A stretch of DNA of 64,000 bases from Neoconidiobolus thromboides FSU 785 (taxonomy: Eukaryota > Entomophthoromycota > Entomophthoromycetes > Entomophthorales > Neoconidiobolaceae). The notes below the pieces were generated by a model that made no database searches, had not been told where the DNA came from, and saw only the letters and a list, made by a program, of their open reading frames with translations. The position numbers and the translations under genes are program-made. Positions within the stretch are counted from its first letter, which is position 1. Each line of letters opens with the position of its first letter. The stretch spans positions 40,645-104,644 of the forward strand of contig MU626325.1 of assembly GCA_025603075.1 (NCBI GenBank). Reading direction: 5' to 3'. Positions 33,611 to 44,587 of the stretch are shown one piece after another.

Positions 33611-35308
33611 CATTAGATTGAATGATAGGCGTCTAAAATAAAAAACTAATAGATATTAAATTGATTAGAGGAAGTTTATACATTTAATAATGAAAGTTTG
33701 AAAAAGTGAAATACTTTTATTTTTCTAGAGAACGACTTTAAAAAATGAAAACCCAAGAGAAGCATGATTTTCTTTTATACTTGCTGTAACGCATTTTTTA
33801 ATTATATAATCACAGAAGAGGATGTTTATTATATCTCTATTTAATTCTTTTGATAACATATTTATTCATTAGATAAGCATATCATGTATCTTTTCCTTAG
33901 TTGATTTTCTAATAGATTGAATGCGTTTTAACTTTGATAATTTTTATTAACTTGATAATTTTTTTCTTATTCAATATTAATACTTTACTATGTCGATTAG
34001 TGTAGACCTTCATGAAAAGCCGATACAGTATCAAATTATTATAGTAATAAGGAAAGTAATAAAAGCATGCATTTAATGCTAATACTCATTCTTTTGTTAT
34101 GACATTTACTAATGCATATTTTGTCTAAATAAAACAATAAAATTTGACTTTTTTATTATAATTTTTCTCTATGATGCTAAATGTTATTTATAAGTAGAAT
34201 AATTTCATTTTTCTATTTTTAATCATATTTATATAAAAGCTCATGATCAAAATCACTTATTTGTAAATTGAGCTTACAGTTATTATAAAAGTCAGTTAAT
34301 ATGTCCTATACTACTTACTTATATACATCTTACACCCTAGAGTACTATACTTAGAACCCATTAACCTTATACATCAGCACATGGACAATATTTATAGCTT
34401 CGAGGATTTTCCCAATTACAAAAAGGCTTTCATTCTTTGTAAAGCGCTAGTCCCTTTCATAGAAGTATGAATAATATATAAAAGCTTTATAGCCCTTTGG
34501 TTTAAATTCAGGCTTCAGTTTCTATCCTTTCGATTGCACTATTCTATCAAGTTGAAAAGTAGCTTTTTGAAAGTTAAAGGTACAAAAAGTTCACATCTTC
34601 TTTTCATTTTATTATCAACAGGGGTCTAATAATATAGTTCTTATTTTAGCAAATCTTTTACACCTATGGTATATGTGCCTCAATCCAAGCATTCATATAG
34701 TTATATTTCATAGTAACAAATAGAGCGCTTAAAACTTTTACCTTGAAAAAGAATTGAAAATACTATTTAAAAACAACGAACATTAATCTCTTAATAGATA
34801 TTGCTGGATTGATAAAAGATTGATAAAAATTTGATTACTTAACATAATAATCCATGAATTCAAATATTAATGTTTTTTATTTTCTATCTTTTCGTTTTGA
34901 AAAGAGCGTTATTATGGTATTTTGTAACAAATGTATGATCTTGTATACAAACGTAACATATTATCATTAAATAATATCATAATAGTAATAGTTATAACTA
35001 GCTTACAAATTTCAGCACTTTATGTGCAATTGATTCAGTGAACAAGAATGAAATTTTTATACTTGTTTTTATTTTATGCAACAAACTTAATAGATAATAT
35101 ATATCCTTATAGATAAATTACATGATTTACTTGTAACATTATAATGTTTTAAAATAAATGAAGCTATAATCTTATATTTGATAACATCTAATAACAAAGT
35201 CAGAATAAAGTAGACCCCATACTTTTATATAAACTTTGGTAAAGTCAAGCGATATTAATATAACAAGACAAAATCAATATATATAAGGTTATTAACTGTA
35301 ATATCGTT
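33611..35308. other. Intergenic spacer of the duplicated segment
   Basis: Corresponds by position to 1727-4073 of the intact locus. No gene; 34300-34720 is slightly less AT-rich with frames broken by stops. No clear base-level similarity to the first spacer was noticed by eye. Confidence 0.4.
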
Positions 35309-35905
35309 TTAATTAGCTAAATGTTTAATGATTCTAGCTGGACTACCACCAACAACAACGTCTTTAGGCACATCTTTGGTAACCACAGCACCAGCAGCAA
35401 CGGTAGAACGATCGCCAATAGTAACTCCAGGGAGAACAATAGCACCTCCGCCAATCCAAACGTTATTACCGATTTTGACTGGTTTAGTATATATAAATTC
35501 CTTCCTTAAATCAGCTTCAATTGGATGTGTAGCCGTATAAATATGTACGTTCGGACCAACTAAAACACCATCACCGAATTCCACTGTAGCACTATCTAGT
35601 ATAGTAACCCCAAAGTTTAAAAGTAACTGTCCATGAGTAATAATATTATAACCAAAATCACAGTAAAAAGGAGTACATACGTGTGCCCTTTCTGTATCTA
35701 CCTTACCAAACAATGATTTTATTATTTCTTTTTTTTCTTTTTCTTTAGATGGTGATAAATTATTTAAGTTAAATATCTTTTCCTGGGCTATTTTTTGTTC
35801 TGCAAGTATCTCTTCATCATACCACACATATGGGTATCCTTTGTGCATCCTTTCTCTATGACTTAATTTCTCATATTCTTCTTTATCTTTAATATAGGAG
35901 TCCAT
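35309..35905 (-). CDS. Maltose/galactoside O-acetyltransferase-like protein, copy 2
   Basis: 198 aa from the ATG at 35905 (the preceding codon is TTG), the same length as copy 1 at 1130-1726 and clearly its close paralogue. The mac domain begins [11 protein letters not shown], hexapeptide repeats follow, catalytic H127 sits in TATHPIE, and the C-terminus is [16 protein letters not shown]. Most differences are conservative and the frame is open throughout, so the gene is probably still functional, in contrast to its decayed Argonaute neighbour. Reaction and localisation are as for copy 1. Confidence 0.9.
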   Translation of the reverse strand: MDSYIKDKEEYEKLSHRERMHKGYPYVWYDEEILAEQKIAQEKIFNLNNLSPSKEKEKKEIIKSLFGKVDTERAHVCTPFYCDFGYNIITHGQLLLNFGVTILDSATVEFGDGVLVGPNVHIYTATHPIEADLRKEFIYTKPVKIGNNVWIGGGAIVLPGVTIGDRSTVAAGAVVTKDVPKDVVVGGSPARIIKHLAN

Positions 35906-37282
35906 CAATGTTAAATTTGTAAACTAAACGGTATTTTAAAAATAAAAGCTAAAAAATAAAAAATTCTTATACTTGATTATCTCTTTTTATCAAATTATTT
36001 CAGATTAAGATTTTGAATAGCCATTAAATCTGATTAGTTATTGGCTTTAAAAGTAGGTTAACGTAATATAGATTAATAATGCATTTAAAGCTGTTTATTC
36101 TGGCTTGGTGTAATTTAGCTGGTGATAATGATACTTATTTGCTTCATACTTGAATTAAATAGAAGAGCAAATTTAAAAAACATTTGATTCTTTAATAAAT
36201 ATATTAATACAAAAGTATTAGTAATATTTCATAAACGATATTGCATTTAAAATATAATTAAACTTAAAGATAGTTTAAATCTGTATTGGTTGGAGTAAAA
36301 CAAACTTTTAAGCCGATAACACGTCATCTAACATTCCTAAAAAGTATAATTTTCTAATGAAATGCAGATAACAATAAAAAATTCTATAATAAAAATTAAT
36401 AGTAAAAGATATTCTTTATTAAACTATAGCCTTAGAAATGGGTGGTTATTGGTAATAATGGTTCCAAGTCCTGTACCTTGATATTAACCGAGATTTTGAA
36501 AGGATGTAATAAAAAAGTTTTCAATAAAATCTACTGAAAGCTTAATTTTATATTCTTGTAAAGACAGAGAATTGAGAAATAAAGATATGGGAATGTATTT
36601 TTATATTTAAGAATTTTACTAACAAATTTTTCACTTAAATAGCACTTAAAAAATGGAAAAAGTAATGAAGTAAAAAACATCACCATATATATTTTTTAAT
36701 CTGCCATCTTATTAAAAAATGAATATATAGATTAATTTAACAATTCTAGTCAATTCTAGAAGAATGTTATAGTGAATGTATCCTATATGTAATACTAAGG
36801 TTTTCATATCTTCCGATTATAGTTAACTTTAAGAAGCTCATAAAATATACAATTGGACTGCAGTAGGACCTTTTTTTTAAATTCAAAATATTTTTAACAG
36901 AAATAGTATACTTTTAACTAGGAGCTTGAACATATAACTGCCAGGCAATTACGGTTTAAACACAGTAGACCATGACTTGACTCAGTTCCTTTTTTCCCGG
37001 TGTTTCAATATAATTCTCTTTAAACTCTTTTGATATATTTTTAAAATAAAGCTACAGCCTAAACTTACAAGGCGTGAATTCCCTTAAATAATATATTAAC
37101 TCCCTTTATACTAGGAATTAAAAAAATTTAATCAAAATCCAGTGGTAAGTTTTAAGTTGATACATAAAAATAACCTTCAGCACTTTTAAAATAAATAAAA
37201 GAACATTCAAAAATTTATTAGAAATGCAATATGGCAAATAGATGAAATGTTAAGTCGCTTTCATTTAATTTAATCAAAATTA
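35906..37282. other. AT-rich intergenic
   Basis: Contains the promoter side of acetyltransferase copy 2 and MITE-A copy 13. Nothing else supported. Confidence 0.5.
36585..36688 (+). mobile_element. MITE-A copy 13
   Basis: ATATGGGAATGTATTTTTA... to AACATCACCATATA, forward. Confidence 0.8.
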
Positions 37283-38503
37283 CTAGAAACAAAGCCGATA
37301 ATAAATAATTGAGTTGGATATAGTAAAATGCAATCTGATATCAAAAGCGCCAAAAAAATCAATGGAGAAGTTGTAAAACCCTCTTCTCAAACATTGTAAT
37401 ACATTAAGTTTTTTATAAACTACTTCATTTTCTTTAAACAACTCATCTGTATATAATAAATGATAACAGAATAGTAAATATATATCTGGTTTCCATCTTT
37501 TTTCTATATAATACTTATGTGCAATAATTCCATATTTTACATAATAAGCGATTCCACTATTTGGGAATTCTGGAATTTTAATCAATTTTTTTGAAATAAC
37601 AGGGAAAACTTTTACTGATTTAATAACTTCAAATCACTGGAATCGGTTTGGAGACTTGGTTCTCGGTTTTTGAATTCTTCATTTTTAAGCATCTTTGTGT
37701 TGATGCATTCAATGTTATACCTAACGAATCTTTGAAAGTAACCTAATAGTTGTAGAATGCCTAACTTTTTTTATAGTCTACCATATGCATCCCGCTTAAT
37801 TCTCCTAGATCACCAAAACATTTTACATTAAACCTACAGTCAGTTTCCTTAATTTCCATTGTTATATCGCGATTGAAATGTAATGTGCAATTAAACATAA
37901 TAGGGCCATATATACTCCCATGTATTTTAAGATTTAATGTTGTTAATCCCTTGAAAATTCTAAAGACATCTAACCCATTTAGGTATAGCTTAAAGTTTAT
38001 ATAAAATTTGAGCATTTTCGATTTACTTGGGTTCAAATACTTAGCAACGTTTTTAACTATTTATTAATTTCATAAATCCCGACAATTCAATTTTATTTAA
38101 ATAACTCTTAAACAATTCTAATAGTTCCTCAGCACTGCTTGCATCGATGATCACCTTCTTTGGTCCTAGTGGTTCGCTGGACAATATATACATGGTACTA
38201 CTATATCATTTTATATAATAAAAAGATATCAAATTTAGACAATTGTTTATGTATTTGATATCATCGTCAAAAAGATACAAACGTCTCATCAACATCTCAT
38301 TTTCTAAATAAGATTCTTTTAATAACCTTTAAGCCCTATAAGTCCATCATAAACCGAATGCATCAAGCTGTATTTGATAGCATTGCTCATTAACTTAGAT
38401 AAGTATTTATTCAAGGAAAGTGCTCAAATGAATTAGCTGGTTGTAAATACTTCAATATCTGCCTCAATACAATTTCAAGCAAAAATCTGAACTTTACTCT
38501 CAT
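37283..38503 (-). pseudogene. F-box-like protein pseudogene
   Basis: A degraded relative of the intact gene at 50690-51982. Minus-strand pieces in order: an F-box-like start from the ATG at 38503 (RFLLEIVLRQILKYLQPA), a stop (TGA) after about 34 codons, a frame-shifted continuation (TYLSKLMSNAIKYSLMHS), a segment from 38193 (SSAEELLELFKSYLNKIEL) ended by a stop, then 38036-37761 (LYLNGLDVFRIF...RFNVKCFGDLGELSGMHMVDY) and a C-terminal part to 37283. At least two stops and one frameshift separate them. Confidence 0.75.
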
Positions 38504-38529
38504 TTTGAAATAAAATTGACCCAAAAGAA

Positions 38530-38633
38530 TAATGGGGATGTATTTTTGTATTTAAGAGTTTTACTAACAATTTTTCCACTCAAATAGTGCTTAAAAATGG
38601 AAAGTGATGAACCCAAAAAAATATTCCCAATAT
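38530..38633 (+). mobile_element. MITE-A copy 14
   Basis: AATGGGGATGTATTTTTG... to AATATTCCCAATATT, 27 bp upstream of the pseudogene start codon. Confidence 0.8.
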
Positions 38634-40275
38634 TAGTTTAAACTTACAAATTTTATTATAGCTTTATCAAAGTATGGTCAATATATGTGAAAGGTAAAAA
38701 TTATTGGTTAAGATGACATAGATATTGCTTTTAAAAATAATCTAATGCTTGGGTGAATACAAAACTCAGTCATTTAAAATGTCAAATATTCGTAATAGGA
38801 AAATATTCTAAATATTAGCAACTTATCAATATCAAGGGCATACGCTAATATTTTAAGAGGATCTCTAAAGTAGTATTTCTCAATCATTTAAGCCTGATCT
38901 ACAACAAGGGCAATAAAAACTACTTTTCACACAGTAAACCTAGTAAAAAAAACCTGCTAGTGATTAGCAGTTGGTACTCAGATTAAGTTGAAATAAACGA
39001 CAAATTCCTTTAAAAAATAAATCCTGGTTTTCCTTTATAATTTTGCAAAAATATTTTATGTGTGACAGCAGAATATTACTTTTAATAACATTTCTTTTGC
39101 TTTTCAAACTAATAGCTTTATTATCTATTTGATTAATAGAATTTTATTAAAGATTTTAGTCATTTTTTCTCCTCAAAGACTTAGAGGCCTGGAATGTTCC
39201 ATTAGTTAGAATAATAACATGTTACTAAGCCAGCCCCATCCTAATAAATCAAATCATCAATGATATTGTTTTTAAAAGGAAGAATTTAATTTAATTTATT
39301 ATTTCCTTTGATAGCGGCAAAAGCCAAGGTGTAATTTATTTCAGAATGTTTTCAAATTGATTAATTTTAAAAAGTACTACTAATTTCTTTACCATTACTA
39401 TTATTTAACAAAATTTAAAAATTGCTTATGATAGACTGTAGCTATTGATGTATAAAATATTGTTACTATCATATTTTTTGTTTATACTATAAATATCATT
39501 TTATGTCAATTTGAGTTTCAGGTGCATCATATACTATGCGCTACAAACAAGTCAAATAAATATTTAATAACATTTCAAAAAATGTTGCTCATATATATAT
39601 TGATTGAAATATAATATCAAATTATTCTAAGCTATTCTGTATAAGTGATGATATGATAATGTTTTTTTAGTTTCATCACTTTTCGATTTTTCAAACACTA
39701 TTTGAATAGAATAGTTATTAGTAAAATTAAACAAAAAAAATATATCCTTATATTATGCTGGAAGTTCTAATTCAAAATAGTTAACTTATAATATAAATGT
39801 AAATATCATATAATTCACTTATTTAATATATTAGATAGCTTTTCTTAGGAAATATATCAACTACTTGAAAATCTTTCAAGCTATTTATTAAAAACTAATA
39901 TATTAGCTTATGCTTCGGAGATGTTGCTATTATTGTTATATGATATATTATAAAATACCACTATATCTAATATTTCTAATTTCTAATTAAGTCAATTTTA
40001 TTTTTCTATAATTTATTTCAAACTGAACAATTCTGACTACTAAACTATGTTACAAAAAATGTATAAAGTAAATATGATTGGTTATATTATAAAATGAATT
40101 TTTAATTTCAAATGTTCTAAAAGCTTAAATAAATGACTAGAAGTTACTAAATATTGTTAATTCCATGTTACAAAGGAAATAACAAAATACTTGTAATATA
40201 GTATCAGAGAAAACACTTTAATATATTAGTTTGGTTTTATTATTGATTGTTGTTCTTAGTCCTCATTCACCCCAC
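38634..40275. other. AT-rich intergenic
   Basis: No gene seen; contains MITE-A copy 15. Confidence 0.5.
39651..39752 (-). mobile_element. MITE-A copy 15
   Basis: ATATGATAATGTTTTTTTAG... to ATATATCCTTATAT; diverged, reverse. Confidence 0.75.
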
Positions 40276-40282
40276 TATAAAA
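40276..40282 (+). promoter_or_regulatory. TATA box of the lysine-rich protein gene
   Basis: TATAAAA followed by TATAAG, 48 bp before the ATG at 40324. Confidence 0.65.
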
Positions 40283-40323
40283 TATAAGCGAAAGAAACAT
40301 CATATAAATTACTTTTAAATAAG

Positions 40324-41019
40324 ATGAAATTTTTATTTATTTTAGTTTTAGTATCAGTTTTACTTGCTTTTGCTCATGCTTGGGAGCTAAGGGTACCTAA
40401 GATAAGAGCTTTGAAGTCAAAAGGAAAGTCTCCAAAGGGCTCTGGGTCCAAAGCAAGTAAACCCGCTAGTGTGAAAGGAGATAAAAAGATAGAAGCTGAC
40501 AAAGGATCAAAGCAGACTAAAGCTAATAAAAAAGGAGAAAAAGATACTACTGGAAAAGGAAAGAAAGAAGGGATTTCTAAAAAAGGAGAAAAAAAAGTTT
40601 TAGGCCTTAGCAAGCCTTCTAGTGAATCAAATACATACTTTAAGCAATTAGAAAAGGATCTCCCAACTATTGTTGAAAAGGCCAAAGAAGATATCAAAAC
40701 AATAGATGGAAGTAACGAGGGCACAAAAGCTGGTAAAGGGGCTGAAGAATCCAAAGATACCAAAGTTAAGAAAGGAACCAAGGGTAATAAAGGAGATAAG
40801 AGCGTTAAAGGTGCCAAAAGTGCCAAAAGTACTAAGAGTAGAAAAGGAGCTAAAGAGACTATAAATAACAAAAAAGGTAAAGAGATAAAAAGTAAAGTCA
40901 AGAAACCAAGTAGAAAAGGGGGTGCTAGTCAAAAGGCTACTTTTAAAGCCAAAAAGGTCAAACGTGCTGTTGTAAGAGCAGCTTATAACTGCGCTCATAG
41001 CTTTGGTTTACTTCAATAG
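40324..41019 (+). CDS. Secreted lysine-rich, intrinsically disordered protein
   Basis: A single-exon 231-aa protein. The signal peptide is about residues 1-19 (MKFLFILVLVSVLLAFAHA). The rest is extremely basic and hydrophilic, with Lys, Gly, Ser and Ala in degenerate short repeats such as KGxKxxK (KGAKSAKSTKSRKGAKE). A slightly less charged window at about 98-130 (SNTYFKQLEKDLPTIVEKAKE) is predicted helical. The C-terminus (VVRAAYNCAHSFGLLQ) is hydrophobic with one Cys. The composition resembles histone H1 tails, but the signal peptide argues for export. Possible roles are binding acidic polymers (DNA, polysaccharide) or an antimicrobial function; none is shown. Dibasic sites could permit Kex2-type processing. 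Confidence 0.75.
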   Translation: MKFLFILVLVSVLLAFAHAWELRVPKIRALKSKGKSPKGSGSKASKPASVKGDKKIEADKGSKQTKANKKGEKDTTGKGKKEGISKKGEKKVLGLSKPSSESNTYFKQLEKDLPTIVEKAKEDIKTIDGSNEGTKAGKGAEESKDTKVKKGTKGNKGDKSVKGAKSAKSTKSRKGAKETINNKKGKEIKSKVKKPSRKGGASQKATFKAKKVKRAVVRAAYNCAHSFGLLQ

Positions 41020-41253
41020 ATTTTCGTAATCATTTACAACCTCTAGGTTTAAATAACTTATAATTCATGATGATATTGAAAAAATATTGAATATTGCATA
41101 ATAATAAACATTAATTTTATTTTAGCTTAGTTGTTATTCAAATTTATTTTAGATGTTTATCCTAAATTATTTTCACTAATATCATCAAAATGATTTAAAC
41201 ATGAAAAATATATGAAGGAGTAAAAAACTTAAAGGGATTATTTATTTTTGTTT

Positions 41254-42237
41254 TTAGCAACTTCCACCAAGACGAACATCCCAATAAGTAAGATGGTCAC
41301 TGACGTTTAAAAAGGGTTCAGCAGAAAGGGAACAAGAAGCATCTTCAATTTGAGAAGTTGAACAGATTTTAGCTGAATTTTTATGTAACCACATTTCAAC
41401 AAAGTAGTGGTTGAACGACATCGAACGAGGAGGGACATGAGGTACGATATCTTGGTCGTTGGTAACTCTTGTTGAAAGCAAGTTCAAGGAATCGAACCAA
41501 TTAGCAAAATCTGCATTTCCTACCCTAGGTTGTCCATAAGTAAAGAGTTGAATATTTCCCCATGAGAGCTTTTGAGATGCTTGAAGGTCGATTGCTGCTA
41601 AATTACCAATAGCACCACCTAAAGAATGACCAACAACAACTAATTTAAAACCAGGATTGCTCTTTAGAAGCTCACTTACTACTGGTGTGTAAACTGGACT
41701 AAGGGCATCTCTAGCTTGTTTAAAGCCAAGATGAACTTGTATTTTGCTATTACCAGAAAATAAATCAGTTTTTGCAATTTTAACATTTTGTACCCAATTT
41801 TTTATGTTAGATGTTCCTCTAAAGGAAATGACAACAATTCTGTTGACAGTATCAAGTCCAACAAAACCTCTTGTTTCATGCTTGGAATTATCAAAGACTT
41901 TAACCACCTTTAATCCCCCGTATACCGAACAATGGTTACATTTCCAGCTGGATAAGGTAGAATCGCTACAGTAAGCAGCACCAGCCAACCTTGCAAATTT
42001 CTTTGCAGTTGCTTCATTTGACACAGTCAATCTAGTTACTGTAGATGCCCTAGATTGTTTTACTGGAATATCTTTAAAATCTTTAACAACTTGATTAAGA
42101 TTTGAGATCAAATTATTGAGGTATGGGTCTGAGGAAGCAGAAACAGAAGTAGCGTTAAATTTAGCTTCTTGCTGTAATTCACCATTGAAAGCGGAAAGGT
42201 AGAAGATGGAGGATAATAATGTAATGTTTAACTTCAT
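41254..42237 (-). CDS. Secreted class 3 lipase (Rhizomucor-type) 1
   Basis: A single-exon 327-aa triacylglycerol lipase-like enzyme with signal peptide about residues 1-19, propeptide-like segment about 20-75, and alpha/beta-hydrolase fold. The nucleophile elbow is GHSLGG with S205, the catalytic Asp is D263 (NDQDIVPHVPP) and the His is H315 (SDHLTYWD). SFRGTSN at 138-144 is the oxyanion-hole and pre-lid region. Cysteines (C90, C100, C103, C292, C302, C327) suit extracellular disulfides. It shares the fold and Cys layout of the gene at 44588-45583, a divergent paralogue 2.3 kb away on the same strand. Function: extracellular acylglycerol hydrolysis. Confidence 0.93.
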   Translation of the reverse strand: MKLNITLLSSIFYLSAFNGELQQEAKFNATSVSASSDPYLNNLISNLNQVVKDFKDIPVKQSRASTVTRLTVSNEATAKKFARLAGAAYCSDSTLSSWKCNHCSVYGGLKVVKVFDNSKHETRGFVGLDTVNRIVVISFRGTSNIKNWVQNVKIAKTDLFSGNSKIQVHLGFKQARDALSPVYTPVVSELLKSNPGFKLVVVGHSLGGAIGNLAAIDLQASQKLSWGNIQLFTYGQPRVGNADFANWFDSLNLLSTRVTNDQDIVPHVPPRSMSFNHYFVEMWLHKNSAKICSTSQIEDASCSLSAEPFLNVSDHLTYWDVRLGGSC

Positions 42238-42275
42238 GTTGAAATTATGTTAATAATGGTAGAAACATTGGTCTA

Positions 42276-42283
42276 TATTTATA
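42276..42283 (-). promoter_or_regulatory. TATA box of lipase 1
   Basis: TATAAATA on the minus strand, about 40 bp before the ATG at 42237. Confidence 0.6.
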
Positions 42284-44587
42284 TTATTTTATTTTACTAT
42301 AGTGATGTCTAAATGTCTAATTAAAAATGCTTATTTTTTGTAAAAAATATAAATGGAGAACTTCTATAATAAATTGATAGTTAACGAGTAAAATTAAATA
42401 AATGAATGATAAATATATTATTGAAATAAATCAAGTGATTTTATAGTAAATCCTTATTGATTTATTTGTAAATAAAATTAACAATAACCATAAGTGGACA
42501 TATAAAAACTGTATTGGATACTAGAAGATATAATGGTGTATTGCCATATACCCATTATGTTTGTACATTGTTATTGCTGGTTATTAATGTTTCATTTAAT
42601 AGTACGTCGACGCTTCACTTAATGGTTCAGTAGTAAAAGCTATAACAAAAGTAATAGATGCGATTTTAAATACAAACGTTACATCTGCATCATTTAAATT
42701 AGAAGGGGGTAAAATTAAGGTTGAATAACACATGGTTTAATCTAAGTTATATATTTGGTATTTAACATTAAAATAGTATTTTATATTAAATTTTAAAAAA
42801 GGATTATTGAGCTTGAGAAGAATGTTTTCAGTCATTTAAGAAATAACAATATTAGCTATCCTTGTTGTAATTATACAGAACCTTTGAGCTTTTTATAAAG
42901 TTATTGTTGAATTATTTAAATCTCAGAAAATCAATTAGATAATATAAATATTTATAACCAATGTATATATCCTAAATGCTTATATGCTTTGGCAAACTCT
43001 ATTACATATTTTTGTCTTGCTTTTATAACTTACTCCTAATACTATAATTTCACGTAATAAACTTTTTTGGGAGTAACTTGAGAAATTCAAACAGTTTAAA
43101 CTCTTGGATTCATGACTCTGTTTAAGAATAATATAATCACAGCAGCCTTAATATTATCAATAAATAATGTACATTTGAAATTAAATGCTTAAAATCTCAT
43201 TCACTCTTTTTTAGAAAAAGCTTAACAAGTTTTTACTATTGTTGCCTCCCTCAAGATGCTATAATGTGAACGTTGTTCCGGAAAGTACGGAATTTTGTCT
43301 ATATATCATAAGCTTTGATTTACATACTAATTGAATAGTTTTTATTAGGATTTCGTCAAAAACATCAATGTAAAATTCTCATATTAAATTAATTCAAGAT
43401 AAGTTTTTAGTATTCTCAACTCTTCATAGATAAACAGAAGAAGGATTTATATCTATAATTACAGTATTAGTTAATCTTTTAGGATTTTAATATTTAATTA
43501 TGCCTTTAAAGAAACATTAAAATATCATGGCTATTATCAGTAAGAAAAGAAACATATCAAAGAGCGCTGTATCAAAACATAGATTCAAGTTTTTTTTTCC
43601 TCTTTAATTATATTTAGCAGCTGGTCGAAATTGGAGTGCTTTTGACAGCTTTGATTTTTTGTCTTAGATTTAAGAATTTTGGTTCTCTTATAATTTAAGA
43701 GCATTTCTGTTTCAAAATTTAGCTAAAAGGTTTTTTGAAACTTTATGTTATATCAAATGGTCAAAATATCAAATAAAAGACATTCATATTCCTTTCGTTA
43801 AACTCTTTATAATAGTTTCAAAAATATTCGTTGATACTCTATATGTCATACCGTTTAATTAGTAAGTGAAGAGCTGACAAAAGCTGTGTAAATTTTGAAA
43901 CTTTTAAATTGTTTCATGTATAAAAGTATCTGTTTAAAAGTGAACATAAAGCTGTGAGTAAAAATAAATAAATGTGATGGTTTGAATGTTTGAACCCTAT
44001 GCAAAACCTAACATTATGTATTGATGATCCTACTATACCCTATTGATTCTAAATTTATTTAAAACATCTAAGAAGCAGTCAGTCTTAATTAATTATAGTA
44101 ATTGTCAAGTTTATCTACAGATACAAATCTTAAAAGCCAATACTTAAATTTAAGTATAAACGCCATTATGAGCATCATATTATTAATAAATTAAAGCTAG
44201 TCTATAAACGGAACTTGTAAACTTAGCTTTTATTATAGCAAATGGTCAACAGTAATTATTCTAGTGACTATGATTATTGTGACATGTTGAATTACCATAT
44301 AATTTTTGTGGTTTTATAATTTCTTAAATAGAGCCAGATTATAATATGTCCCTAAAAGATATTAATCGTGTATTTCAATCATGACCATATTACACCAAGC
44401 ATTTAAGTAAGATGGGCTACTTTTTAAATAGTTCGAAAGGAGCTTCACTTTTTAATTATCTTAAACACTACAGTTATTGTTAAAAATCAAAAAGCTTACA
44501 AAAAATGATTAATTAAATTTAATAGCAAAATCAAAAAACAATTTGATTAGTTCTAGATAGTTACAGTCAAGACTACTTTTAAATTAT
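42284..44587. other. Intergenic between the two lipases, with one orphan exon-like ORF
   Basis: Mostly AT-rich without genes. The only coding-like stretch is 42603-42728 (listed separately). No MITE. Confidence 0.5.
42603..42728 (+). pseudogene. Possible orphan 3' exon
   Basis: A 41-codon open frame following a good acceptor (TTTCATTTAATAG) and ending in TAA. It encodes a balanced, non-random stretch (SVVKAITKVIDAILNTNV, then a TSASFKLEGGKIKVE end). An upstream stretch at about 42480-42535 could be its partner exon (donor GTGTAT), but no start codon was found. Probably a gene fragment. Confidence 0.25.

Noticed and set aside
36925-36985. tRNA-like sequence on the minus strand (B-box-like TGTTCAAGCTCC preceded by A-box-like TGAGTCAAGTCATGG)
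   Set aside because: The bases around the TTCAAGC loop do not pair as a T-stem, the anticodon arm is unclear and the acceptor ends do not match. At best an old tRNA or SINE relic.
40374-40998. Two minus-strand ORFs of 116 and 175 codons opposite the lysine-rich protein
   Set aside because: Leu/Phe/Ser-rich frames created by the complement of Lys-rich repeats. The plus frame has the signal peptide, ATG and TATA box.
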